Positions 44,088 to 53,415 of a DNA stretch of 64,000 nucleotides are shown here, in pieces. The stretch is from JALORV01 sp963769745. GTDB taxonomy: Bacteria > Pseudomonadota > Gammaproteobacteria > Burkholderiales > Burkholderiaceae_F. The stretch spans positions 1 through 64,000 of the forward strand of contig CAVYNB010000029.1 in assembly GCA_963769745.1 (NCBI GenBank). Reading direction: 5' to 3'. A program made the position numbers and the translations under genes. Below the pieces are notes generated by a model. That model worked only from the letters and a program-made list of their open reading frames with translations, ran no database searches and had not been told where the DNA came from. Positions within the stretch are counted from its first letter, which is position 1, and every line of letters begins with the position of its first letter.

Positions 44088-45286
44088 CGTCCGGCCTTTC
44101 GCATGAACGCATCGATGCGGTCCACGCCCTGTTCGATGGCGTTCTCGCTGGTCGCGTAGGAGAAGCGAATGTGCTGTCCTTCACCTTCGACGCGTGGACC
44201 GAAGTGTATGTCGGCGAGTACGGCCACGCCGGCCTCGAGCAGCAGTCGTTTGCGCAGTTCCTCGGAATCGCGCGCGCCGATCAGGCGGCACGCCTCGGTC
44301 ACGTTCGGCCAGGCATAGAACGCCCCGCCGGGACTCGCGCAGCGAAAGCCCGGCACCGCGTTCAGACGCCGGACGATCAGGTCGCGTCGCGTGTGAAAGC
44401 GTTGCTTCATCACCTCGGCGTCGTGCTGCGGTCCGGTGAGCGCCTGCAGCGCCGCCCACTGGCTGATCTGCGACGCACACGACTCGGTATTGGTGATCCA
44501 GCGCGTGAATACCGGCGCGAGCACCCGGTTCGCGGCGAAACCGATGCGCCAGCCCGTCATCGCATACGTCTTGGAGGCGCCGTCGGAAATGATCGTGCGT
44601 TCGCGCATGCCGGGCAACGCAGCGATCGAGACGAAATCGCCCTCATAGACCAGCTTGCTGTAGATCTCGTCGGCGTAGATCCAGACATCCGGATGCGCGC
44701 GCATCACTTCGGCAATGGCGTCGAGATCGCGCCGCGTCAGCAATCCGCCGGTCGGGTTGTGCGGCGTGTTCAGGATCAGCAGCCGGGTCTTCGGGCCGAT
44801 GCGCGCAGCCAGCTCGGCCGGATCGAATGCAAAGGCACGCGCTTCGCGCAACGGCAGGGCCACCGGGACGGCACCGTTGGCCACGATCTGCGACTCGTAG
44901 ATCGGAAAGCCGGGCACCGGGAACACGACCTCGTCACCGGCACCGTAGTCGGTCACGGAAGCAATTGTGTAGCCGATGAAGGGCTTGGCGCCGGCACCGA
45001 CGACGACCTCATCGGCACCGATGTCGATGCCGCGCAAGGCCCCCATCGACTGCGCGGCGGCCGCGCGCAGTTCATCGATGCCCGCGGACGGCGTGTAGCC
45101 ATGTCTGCCGTCCCGCACCGCGGCGACGGCGGCGTCCTGCACGTGGACCGGCGTCGGAAAATCCGGCTGTCCGATGCAGAAGGAGACGATGTCTGCACCG
45201 CCGCGGATCAGCCGGTTGACTTCGGCCAGCACGACGAAGGCGTTCTCGGTGCCGAGGGCCTCGGCGCGGCGACTGAGCTTGGGCAT
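44084..45286 (-). CDS. Class I/II PLP-dependent aminotransferase
   Basis: Fold-type I aminotransferase of 400 residues, of the aspartate/alanine aminotransferase type. The PLP lysine is in SDGASKTYAMTGWRIGFAAN. NTPHNPTGGLLTRRDLD and YADEIYSKLVYEGDF are the cofactor-binding motifs, and the late HIRFSYATSE contains the substrate-carboxylate Arg. Ten bases separate it from the racemase gene upstream. The exact substrate cannot be read from sequence. Confidence 0.9.
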   Translation of the reverse strand: MPKLSRRAEALGTENAFVVLAEVNRLIRGGADIVSFCIGQPDFPTPVHVQDAAVAAVRDGRHGYTPSAGIDELRAAAAQSMGALRGIDIGADEVVVGAGAKPFIGYTIASVTDYGAGDEVVFPVPGFPIYESQIVANGAVPVALPLREARAFAFDPAELAARIGPKTRLLILNTPHNPTGGLLTRRDLDAIAEVMRAHPDVWIYADEIYSKLVYEGDFVSIAALPGMRERTIISDGASKTYAMTGWRIGFAANRVLAPVFTRWITNTESCASQISQWAALQALTGPQHDAEVMKQRFHTRRDLIVRRLNAVPGFRCASPGGAFYAWPNVTEACRLIGARDSEELRKRLLLEAGVAVLADIHFGPRVEGEGQHIRFSYATSENAIEQGVDRIDAFMRKAGR

Positions 45287-45295
45287 GGCGGGCGA

Positions 45296-46012
45296 TTATA
45301 GGTTCGGCAACGTCGATGGTTGGCCCGGCCGCGCTGCGATGTCGCGCCACAACCGCACGCAGGTACGCGCCAGCGCCGCGGTCGAGTCGATGCACTGTGC
45401 ACGCAGCGGCGAGTCGATGGCGTCAAGCGCCACCGGCACTTCGGTGCACGCGAGCACGATGCATCCGGCGCCGCGTTCCAGCAGTTCCGCGACGACCGGC
45501 TCCAGCAGGCGGCCGCCGTCGGCCGTGGCGTTGCGCTTGACCGCGTCGATGCCCGGTTGCACCGCGCGCTCGAACAGGCGCGCGTCCGGCGCCAGCCACT
45601 CGATGCGCGGATCGAGTCGCTCGGTGTAGATGCGCGCCGCCAGGGTCGCCGCGGTTGCGATGATGCCGACGTGCGTGACCCCAGGCCGCAGTTCGAAGGC
45701 CACCGCGTCGGCGATATGCGGGAACGGAACCGAGTTCGCAGCCAGCTCCGCGTGCCAGAAGTGGGCGGTGTTGCACGGCATGGCGAGCATCGTCGCGCCG
45801 GCCGCGACCAGCCGGTCACGCGCCGCCATGAGCTCAGGCAGTGGAGACTCACCGCCGCGCAGGATGGCCGCCGGCCGCGACGGCAGCTGCGGCACCGAAT
45901 GGATCAGGACCGGGATGTGATCCTCGTCACACGCCGCCGGCGTCGCGTCGATCAGCTTGCGAAAGAAGTCCGCGCTGGCCAGCGGCCCCATGCCTCCGAT
46001 GACACCGAGCAT
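45296..46012 (-). CDS. Aspartate/glutamate racemase family protein
   Basis: Cofactor-independent racemase fold of 238 residues. The two catalytic cysteines are in LAMPCNTAHFWH and CIVLACTEVPVAL. MLGVIGGMGPLASADFFRKL is the family N-terminus. The start shares one base with the stop of the desulfhydrase-like gene (TGATG), suggesting coupling. Aspartate is the commonest substrate in this branch, but hydantoin or maleate activity cannot be excluded. Confidence 0.88.
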   Translation of the reverse strand: MLGVIGGMGPLASADFFRKLIDATPAACDEDHIPVLIHSVPQLPSRPAAILRGGESPLPELMAARDRLVAAGATMLAMPCNTAHFWHAELAANSVPFPHIADAVAFELRPGVTHVGIIATAATLAARIYTERLDPRIEWLAPDARLFERAVQPGIDAVKRNATADGGRLLEPVVAELLERGAGCIVLACTEVPVALDAIDSPLRAQCIDSTAALARTCVRLWRDIAARPGQPSTLPNL

Positions 46013-47025
46013 CAGGCCAACTCGAGCCGCGGCGCGAAGGCGTGCAGGTAGCCGAACAGGCCGACCGCGCCGCCGGTGTGCAGGAACACGATATTGCGCT
46101 CGCGCGCGAAGTGGCCGCGCCGCACCAGGTCGATCAGTCCGGCCATCGCCTTGCCGGAGTACACCGGGTCGAGCACGATGCCTTCGGTGCGGGCGACGAG
46201 TTCGAGCGCTTCGTACATTCCCTCGGTCGGCACACCGTAGCCGCCACCGACGTAATCGGCGTTCGCGACCACGCGCTCGCGCGCGACTGCGCCCGGAACC
46301 TGCAGCAGTTCGGCCGTGCGTTGCGCCAGTGCGAAGACCTTCTCCTCCTGTGCGGCCTTCGGTGCCCGCACGCTGATGCCGAGCACCGGAATTCCGCTGC
46401 GGCAGCCTTCGAGCCCGGCGAGGAGTCCGGCCTGCGTGCCGGTGCTGCCGGTCGCTGTCACCAGCGTGTCGATGTCCAGTCCCGCTACGTTGGCCTGCTC
46501 GACCAGTTCAAGCGCGGCGGTCACGTATCCGAGCGCGCCAACGGGATTCGAGCCGCCGCCGGGGATCACGTACGGGCGCCGACCTTGCGTGCGCAATTCG
46601 TCTGCGCGCACCGCCATCGCCGCGTCCATGTCGGTGCCCCCCGGACGGTGATGCAACGTCGCCCCGAACAGTCGATCGAGCAGCACGTTGCCCGACAGTC
46701 GATAGTCGACCTCGGTCGACCCGGTGCGATCCTCGAGCAGGATCTCGCAGGCAAGGCCCAGCTTCGCGGCCGCGGCCGCGGTCTGGCGTGCGTGGTTCGA
46801 CTGCGTCGCGCCCTGGGTGATGACGACATCGGCCTTCTGCGCCAGTGCCTCGCCCATCAGGTACTCGAGCTTGCGCGTCTTGTTGCCGCCGGTCGCCAGC
46901 CCCGTGCAGTCGTCGCGCTTGATCCAGAGCCGCGGACCGCCGAGCAGCTTGCTGAGGTTGGGCATCGGCTCGAGTGGCGTCGGCGCATGGGTCAGCCGGA
47001 CTCTCGGAAAACGGGCAAGTTTCAT
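46012..47025 (-). CDS. D-cysteine desulfhydrase / L-cysteate sulfo-lyase-like PLP enzyme
   Basis: Fold-type II PLP enzyme of 337 residues. The lysine is in GLATGGNKTRKLEYLMGEAL, followed by ITQGATQSNHARQTAAAAAK. VTATGSTGTQAGLLAGLEG binds the phosphate. It is close in pattern to DcyD (D-cysteine to pyruvate, sulfide and ammonia) and to CuyA (L-cysteate sulfo-lyase); the two cannot be separated by eye. With the racemase and aminotransferase it makes a small amino-acid group that may handle D-amino acids or organosulfur compounds. Confidence 0.85.
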   Translation of the reverse strand: MKLARFPRVRLTHAPTPLEPMPNLSKLLGGPRLWIKRDDCTGLATGGNKTRKLEYLMGEALAQKADVVITQGATQSNHARQTAAAAAKLGLACEILLEDRTGSTEVDYRLSGNVLLDRLFGATLHHRPGGTDMDAAMAVRADELRTQGRRPYVIPGGGSNPVGALGYVTAALELVEQANVAGLDIDTLVTATGSTGTQAGLLAGLEGCRSGIPVLGISVRAPKAAQEEKVFALAQRTAELLQVPGAVARERVVANADYVGGGYGVPTEGMYEALELVARTEGIVLDPVYSGKAMAGLIDLVRRGHFARERNIVFLHTGGAVGLFGYLHAFAPRLELA

Positions 47026-47034
47026 GGTGACGCC

Positions 47035-48237
47035 TCAGGCAGCAGGTGCAGTGTCGGTGGCGGGCGACTTGATCTCGAACACCTGCCGCAGGTAGGCGAG
47101 GTAGGCCGTGTCGGTGCACATGTTCTTTTCGGGCGAGTCCGACAGCTTGGCGACCGGCTGGCCGTTGCAGCGGACCATTTTGATCACGATCTGCAATGGC
47201 GTGTAGCCCAGATCGTTGGTCAGGTTCGTACCGACACCGAACGCGATGCGGGCCCGGTCCTTGAAGCGCGTGTACAGCTCGATCACCCGCGGGAAATCGA
47301 GCGAATCGGAAAACACCAGAGTCTTCGTGCGCGGATCGACGCGATTGTGTTCGTAATGCTCCAGCAGCCGTTCGCCCCACTGGATCGGATCGCCGGAGTC
47401 GTGGCGCGCACCATCGAACAGCTTGCAGAAGTACATGTCGAAGTCGCGCAGGAACGCATCCATGCCGTAGACGTCGGACAACGCGATGCCGAGGTCGCCG
47501 CGGTATTCGCGCGCCCACATCTCGAAGCCGAATATCTGCGAGTCGCGCAGCCGCGGGCCGAGCGCCTGGCAGGCCTGCAGGTACTCGTGCGCCATCGTGC
47601 CCAGCGGCGTCAGCGCGTGCTTGGCCGCGTACATCACATTGCTGGTCCCGGCGAGGTTTTCGCCCAGTTCATTCTTCAGCGTCAGCAGCACTTCGTCGTG
47701 CCACAGGCGCGAGAAGCGCCGGCGCGACCCGTAGTCGGCAATGCGGCAACCGGCGAGCGCTGGATTGTCGCGGACGAGCGCGATCTTCGCGCGCAGGCGG
47801 CGCCGGCCTTCGGCGAAGTCGGGCCGCGGCTGGGTGTTGCGGAAGTAGACCTCGTTGACGATGGCCAGCACCGGGATCTCGAACAGGATCGTGTGCAGCC
47901 AGGGTCCCTTGATCACGATATCGATGCCGCCATCCGACTCCGGATTGCGCTCAACCCGGACGGTCTTCATGTTGAGCTGGAACAGGCCGAGGAAGTCGAC
48001 GAAGTCGCTCTTGATGAAGCGCATGGCGCGCAGGTACTCGAGCTCGCTCTCGCGAAAGCGCAGCAGGCACAGGTACGAGAGCTCCTCGCGGATCTCGTCC
48101 ACGTAGGGCGCCAGGTCGACGCCCTTCGTGCGGCAATTGAAGCGGTACTCGACATGCGCACCCGGAAAATGGTGCAGCACGACCTGCATCATCGTGAACT
48201 TGTACAGGTCGGTATCGAGCAGCGACTGGATGATCAT
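47035..48237 (-). CDS. pncB: Nicotinate phosphoribosyltransferase
   Basis: NAD salvage enzyme converting nicotinate, PRPP and ATP to nicotinate mononucleotide, 400 residues. It opens SLLDTDLYKFTMMQVVLHHF. FRFRESELEYLRAMRFIKSD and YGSRRRFSRLWHDEVL follow. The histidine that is autophosphorylated in the family lies in the GTSNVMYAAKHALTPLGTMA region. DSGDPIQWGERLLEHY and GVGTNLTNDLG complete the PRPP site. It is first in the run leading to the desulfhydrase gene 9 bases on. Confidence 0.95.
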   Translation of the reverse strand: MIIQSLLDTDLYKFTMMQVVLHHFPGAHVEYRFNCRTKGVDLAPYVDEIREELSYLCLLRFRESELEYLRAMRFIKSDFVDFLGLFQLNMKTVRVERNPESDGGIDIVIKGPWLHTILFEIPVLAIVNEVYFRNTQPRPDFAEGRRRLRAKIALVRDNPALAGCRIADYGSRRRFSRLWHDEVLLTLKNELGENLAGTSNVMYAAKHALTPLGTMAHEYLQACQALGPRLRDSQIFGFEMWAREYRGDLGIALSDVYGMDAFLRDFDMYFCKLFDGARHDSGDPIQWGERLLEHYEHNRVDPRTKTLVFSDSLDFPRVIELYTRFKDRARIAFGVGTNLTNDLGYTPLQIVIKMVRCNGQPVAKLSDSPEKNMCTDTAYLAYLRQVFEIKSPATDTAPAA

Positions 48238-48270
48238 GCGTCGATTGTAGGGTCGCGCCGTGCCGCTGCG

Positions 48271-48969
48271 CTATCCGATTCCCAGCACCTTGCGGACAGC
48301 GGCGCTCGACGAGAGCTCATCGCGATCGGCGGTGCCGACCACCTGGCCCTGCTCGATCAGCACGGCCCGGTCGGCCAGTCCGGACACGAACGCAAGGTTC
48401 TGCTCCGACAGCAGAGTCGCAACGCCGCGCGCGCGCATCGCCTGAACCGCGTCCCGCATGCGTGCGACCACGAGCGGCGCAATCCCTTCGGACGGCTCGT
48501 CGAGCAGCACGATGCGCGGATTGGCGGCCAGCGTGCGCGCCACCGCCAGCATCTGCTGCTCGCCCCCGCTCATCTGGCTTGCGGGCCGCTCCAGCATCTC
48601 GGCCAGGTTCGGGAATATGCCCAGCAACGCAGCCGTGTCGAAACCGCCGGCATGCGGCCGCCCGACCAGCTCGAGGTTCTCGAGCACCGTGAGGTCGGTG
48701 AAGATGCGACGGTCTTCCGGCACGTAGCCCAGGCCGCGCCGTGCGCGGGCAAATGGCGCGAGCCGTGCGATCGATGCGCCGTCCAGGAGAACATCGCCGG
48801 CGCTGCGCGGCATCAGGCCCATGATCGCGCGCAGCAGCGACGTCTTGCCGGCACCGTTGCGCCCGATCAGCGCCACGACCTCGCCGGCGTCCACGGACAG
48901 CGTGGCTCCGCGCACCACCTGTGCCGCGCCGTACCACGCGTCGACGCTGCGCAGTTCGAGCAGCGTCAT
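48271..48969 (-). CDS. livF: Branched-chain amino acid ABC transporter ATPase LivF
   Basis: Cytoplasmic ATPase of 232 residues. Walker A LIGRNGAGKTSLLRAIMG, signature MSGGEQQMLAVARTLA, Walker B PRIVLLDEPSEGIAP. The phrase YVPEDRRIFTDLTVLENL is specific for LivF. It overlaps the stop of the LivH-M-G fusion gene by 4 bases and is last of the transport operon. Substrates may be branched-chain amino acids, or amides or urea, as family members vary. Confidence 0.93.
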   Translation of the reverse strand: MTLLELRSVDAWYGAAQVVRGATLSVDAGEVVALIGRNGAGKTSLLRAIMGLMPRSAGDVLLDGASIARLAPFARARRGLGYVPEDRRIFTDLTVLENLELVGRPHAGGFDTAALLGIFPNLAEMLERPASQMSGGEQQMLAVARTLAANPRIVLLDEPSEGIAPLVVARMRDAVQAMRARGVATLLSEQNLAFVSGLADRAVLIEQGQVVGTADRDELSSSAAVRKVLGIG

Positions 48970-51540
48970 GCCTCGCTGCCCAGATAGACGGCCTGGACCG
49001 CACGGTCCGCACGCACCACGTCGGGAGTGCCGTCGGCGATCAGCCGCCCGCGCGACAGCACCAGCACGCGCTGCGCGAAACCGAACACGACATCCATGCT
49101 GTGCTCGGTGAAGAGCACGGTCATGCGGCGCTCGTTCGCCAGCGCGACCACGAGCGTCATCAGCGACGACCGTTCGGACGCGGCCATGCCCGCGGTCGGC
49201 TCGTCCATCAGCAGCAGGCGGGGATTGGCCGCCAGTGCAAGTGCCAGCTCGAGCCGCTTGAGGTCGCCGTAGGCCAGTGCCGCCGCCGGAGCGTCACCGC
49301 GTGCGTCCAGGCCGACCTGTTGCAGCAGGCGCGCCGCCTTCTCCGGCGCATGCCTCTCGAGCGGTGTGCCCGCGGACAGCGCAAGGCCCGCCGCGGCGGC
49401 CAGCGCAAGCTGCGCGTTCTGGCTGACGGTCATCGAACCGAAAGGTCTGTGCGACCTGGAACGTGCGTCCGATCCCGGCGCGCGTGCGCGCGGAGGTCGG
49501 CACGCCAACGAGCGATCTTCCTTCGAACTCGATGGTGCCGGCGTCCGGACTCAGCTGACCGTCGACAAGGTTGAACAGAGTCGACTTTCCCGCTCCATTG
49601 GGGCCGATCAGCGCGGTGACGCTGCCCGCTGCGAGTGCGAACGACACATCGTCGACGGCACGTACACCGCCGAACGAGCGCGCCAGGTGCGAGACCCGCA
49701 GCTCGCTCACGGCGCCTTCGCCAGATCGGGACCGCAGGAAGCCGACGATGCCCTGCGGAAAGAGCACTACGAGCAGCACGATCGTCACGCCGAGAGCCAG
49801 TCGCCAGTACTCGGCATGCCGGATCAGTTCCGTGGCCAGGCCGTGGTACGCGATCGCGCCGACCACGGGACCGGAAATCGTCTGCAGTCCGCCCAGCAGC
49901 ACCATGACGAGTGCATCGACCGACAACGGAATCGACAGGGCATTCGGGAATACGGCGCCCTTCTGGAACACCTGCAGCGCGCCGGCCAGACCGCCAAAGG
50001 CGCCGCCCGCGACGAACGCGAACCAACGCACTCGGCGCACGTCGATGCCTAGCGCCTCAGCCCGCTCGGATGCATCGCGAGATGCACGCAGTGCGAACCC
50101 GAACGGCGCCAGCGCCGCACGCCGCAGCATGATGAGTGACGCTGCGACCACCCCCAGCGTCATTGCGTAATAGGCGAGACGCGAGGTGGTCGGTGGCCAG
50201 ACGCCGAGCAGGCCGTTGTCGCCGCCGGTCACATCGACCCACTGCACGGCGATCGACCAGAGGATCTGCGCGAATGCCAGCGTGAGCATCGACGCGTACA
50301 CGCCCTGCGCGCGCAGCACGAAGAAGGCGGCTATTGCCGCCCCGAGACCTGCCACGATCGGTGCCGCCAGCAGGGCAGCCGCAAAGGGTGCTGAGTAGTC
50401 TTTCACCAGCATGGCGGCGGCATAGGCACCGAGACCGAAGAATGCCGCATGGCCGAACGACACCAGCCCGCCGTGACCCATGAAGAACTGCAGGCTGGCC
50501 GCAAAGAGCGCCAGGATCGCCATCTCGGTGGCGATCACGAGCGCATAGTCGCCCGCGAACATCGGCAGGGCCGCGAGAACCAGGACCGCAGCGGTCACCA
50601 GCAAACGCTTTCGGGGCGACGCCAAGGTAAATGGGGGATGGGTGGCCGCGCGCACCGTGCGCGACGCAACGTCGGGTCGGCCGAACAGGCCGTACGGGCG
50701 CACGATCAGCGTGACCGCCATCACGACGAACACGAGAACGAGCGTGGACTGCGGCAGCAGCCAGATGCCGAAGGCGTGCAGGACACCGATTGCCATCGAG
50801 GCCCAGAACGCACCGGTGATCGAACCGAGTCCGCCGACGACCACGACAACGAAGGCTTCGACCAGGATCGTCAGGTCCATCTGCAGATTGACGGTCTCGC
50901 GCGGGATCTGCAATGCACCGGCAAGTCCGGCAAGGCCCGCGCCGAGCGCGAACACGGTGCTGAAGAGCAGTCGCTCGTTGACGCCGAGTGCACCGGCCAT
51001 TTCCCGATCCTGCGTGGCGGCACGCACGATCGTCCCCCAGCGCGTCCGGCGGAAAATCCACCACAGCCCACCGAAGATCGCCGGGCCGACCAGGGTCAGC
51101 AGCAGGTTGTACTCGGGGATGAACGCACCACCGATCTCGATGGCGCCTTTGAGTCCCGGCGCACGCGGAGCGAACAGTTCCTCGGGGCCCCACGCGGCCA
51201 GCACGAGATCCTGGACGATCAGTGCAACTCCAAAGGTCGCAAGAAGCTGAAAGATCTCCGGCGCGGCGTAGATGCGCCGTAGCACGAGGAACTCGACCAG
51301 TACCCCCGCCAGCGCCACGAGCATCGCCGCCAGCAGCGCGCCGCCGAAGAAACCGAAAGGCGTGGCCGGTAGCGCCGCAGTCAGCGTGACCGCCAGGTAG
51401 GCGCCCAGCATGTAGAGCGCGCCATGGGCGAAGTTCACGACACGCGTGACGCCGAAGATCAGCGTGAGCCCGGCGCTGACGAGGAAAAGCGTCGAGCCGT
51501 AGGAGATTCCGGCGAGGAACTGACCAAGGATGAGATCCAC
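48966..51540 (-). CDS. LivH-LivM-LivG fusion of ABC transporter, one frameshift
   Basis: A single frame holds three modules. Residues 1-290 are LivH (LILGQFLAGISYGSTLFLVS, VVVVGGLGSITGAFWASM). Residues 310-610 are LivM (MGHGGLVSFGHAAFFGLGAY, VLLGGLQTISGPVVGAIAYH). From SELRVSHLARSFGGVRAV on comes LivG, with Walker A ALIGPNGAGKSTLFNLVDG. The frame breaks near 49438, in a TTT run (VAQTF, then GSMTVSQNAQLALAA). The end, with LLLMDEPTAGMAA, lies one frame over. The span of 2575 bases is one over a multiple of three; repaired, it is an 857-residue protein. No stop or good ribosome site separates the modules, though a GTG could start LivG alone. Confidence 0.85.
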
Positions 51541-51568
51541 GACCTGGGCCGCTCGCGGCGGCGGATTG

Positions 51569-52780
51569 CTACTTCATTGCCTCAGCCGGGCGGCGGTTCC
51601 TGACCTCGGCATCCGTCGGCAGGTAGTTGCGGCCATCGGCATAGCGCCAGCCGACCATCGTGCCACGGCCGTCGCGCAGGTCGAGCTTGCCGACGAAGGC
51701 GCCCATCGTCGACTGGTGGTCGAGCGCACGGAACGTCGCCGGGCCGAACGGCGTGGTCCACGTCAGGCCGCGCAGAGCGGCGATCAGTTTCTCGGTGTCG
51801 GTCGATTTGGCCTTACGGATCGCCTCGAAGATGGCCGTGAACGTCGCGTACCCGACGACCGAACCCAGCCTCGGCGTGTCGTTGTAGCGTTTGAAATAGG
51901 CATTGAAGAACTTCGCGTGTTCCGGCGTGGCGATCTGGTCCCAGGGATAACCGGTCACGATCCAGCCGCGAGGGGTCTCGTCCTTCAGCACGTCGAGGTA
52001 TTCGGGTTCACCGGACAGCAGGCTCACGACCGGCACGCGCGGAAAGAGTCCGCGCAAATTGCCCTCTCGCACCAGCCGCGGCAAATCGGCGCCGAACGTA
52101 ACGTTGAAGATCGCATCAGGACGGGCCGCGATCAGCGCCTGCACTGTTCCGGCGGCCTCGAGCTTGCCCAGCGCCGGCCATTGTTCGGCGACGAACTCCA
52201 CGTCCGGACGCCGCGCCTTCAGCAGTGCCTTGAAGCTCGCCACGGCCGACTGGCCGTATTCGTAGTTCGGCGCCACGATTGCCCATCGCCTGGCCGGCAG
52301 CCGCGCGGCTTCCTCGACCAGCATCGCGGATTGCATGTGCGTGCTCGGCCGCAGGCGGAAGGTGTAGCGGTTGCCCTTTTCCCACACCATCGCGTCGGTC
52401 AAAGGCTCGGCGGCCACGAAGAGAACCTTGTTGCGCAGCGCGAACTCGGCAACAGCCAGTCCTACGTTCGACAGGAACGTTCCTGCCAGCAGCGACACCT
52501 TCTCGTTCGACACCAGTTCGGTGGCCAGGCGGATCGCATCGTCCGGCTTGCCGGCATCGTCGCGGGAGATCACTTCGACCTTGCGCCCCAGCAGACCGCC
52601 GCCGGCATTCGCTTCCTCGACGGCCAGCTGCCACCCCATGCGATACGGCACCGTGAACTGCGGGATGGTCGAATAGCTGTTGATCTCGCCGATGCGTATC
52701 GGCGCCGCGGTCTGCGCGCGCAGCGGCGAGGCGACCAGCGCAGCGGTCGACAACAGCAGGAGTTCGCGTCGGGTGGTCAT
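51569..52780 (-). CDS. ABC transporter substrate-binding protein (Leu/Ile/Val type)
   Basis: Periplasmic binding protein of 403 residues, Peripla_BP_6 type. The signal peptide begins MTTRRELLLLSTAALVASP and may use Tat, given the twin Arg. IRIGEINSYSTIPQF opens the mature domain. WQLAVEEANAGGGLLGRKVE and ISRDDAGKPDDAIRLATELV are family motifs. It is first in the transport operon, 28 bases upstream of the permease fusion. The pocket residues do not allow the ligand to be named. Confidence 0.9.
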   Translation of the reverse strand: MTTRRELLLLSTAALVASPLRAQTAAPIRIGEINSYSTIPQFTVPYRMGWQLAVEEANAGGGLLGRKVEVISRDDAGKPDDAIRLATELVSNEKVSLLAGTFLSNVGLAVAEFALRNKVLFVAAEPLTDAMVWEKGNRYTFRLRPSTHMQSAMLVEEAARLPARRWAIVAPNYEYGQSAVASFKALLKARRPDVEFVAEQWPALGKLEAAGTVQALIAARPDAIFNVTFGADLPRLVREGNLRGLFPRVPVVSLLSGEPEYLDVLKDETPRGWIVTGYPWDQIATPEHAKFFNAYFKRYNDTPRLGSVVGYATFTAIFEAIRKAKSTDTEKLIAALRGLTWTTPFGPATFRALDHQSTMGAFVGKLDLRDGRGTMVGWRYADGRNYLPTDAEVRNRRPAEAMK

Positions 52781-52909
52781 GCCACTGGCCCTTCTCGGCA
52801 GAGGGAAAACAGCCGGGTCCCCGGCTCTGGTCAGCTAGAATACCGGCTTTGAAAGCGGCGCACTTTTCATTCTTGCACCGCAGTTCACCGAACGGACAGG
52901 AGTCAGTCG

Positions 52910-53233
52910 ATGACGCACGTCGTCACCGAGTCGTGCATCAAGTGCAAGTACACCGATTGCGTCGACGTATGCCCGGTCGACTGCTTCCGCGAAGGACCGA
53001 ACTTCCTGTCGATCGATCCGGACGAGTGCATCGACTGCGCCGTCTGCATCCCGGAATGCCCGGTGAACGCGATCTACGCCGAGGAAGACGTGCCCGAGGA
53101 TCAGCGCGACTTCATCAAGCTGAATGTCGATCTGTCGAAAGCCTGGCCGTCCATCACGCGCATGAAGCCGCACCCCGCCGATGCCGACGAGTGGAAAGAC
53201 GTGCGCGAAAAGCGCCATCTGCTCGAACGCTGA
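52910..53233 (+). CDS. fdxA: 7-Fe ferredoxin FdxA
   Basis: Electron carrier of 107 residues with one [3Fe-4S] and one [4Fe-4S] cluster. The cysteine sets are CIKCKYTDCVDVCPVDC and CIDCAVCIPECPVNAIY. The C-terminal KAWPSITRMKPHPADADEWK is the FdxA extension. ACAGGAGTC lies shortly before the ATG. It is divergent from the transporter operon. Confidence 0.96.
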   Translation: MTHVVTESCIKCKYTDCVDVCPVDCFREGPNFLSIDPDECIDCAVCIPECPVNAIYAEEDVPEDQRDFIKLNVDLSKAWPSITRMKPHPADADEWKDVREKRHLLER

Positions 53234-53415
53234 TCGCGCCTCGACCTGGTCGCGGCCCGCTTGCAAGCCCGACCGCCGGTCTTTCCGGAAGGACGAATTG
53301 CCCCGTCGACCCACCCCGTCATCGTCAAAAGCGGCCTGACCAATTTGGTTTACTATCCGCTCGCCTGTAGGGAGGACGACCCCGGTGGAGAGTGAAGCGT
53401 TGAGCGGAGCCTGGC

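Noticed and set aside
46042..48987. 981-codon plus-strand frame
   Set aside because: Opposite to the desulfhydrase-like gene, pncB and livF, which have clear motifs; a long antisense frame is expected at this GC.
53340..53370. Promoter with TACTAT -10 before phaZ
   Set aside because: The match to consensus is partial and no good -35 is spaced properly.
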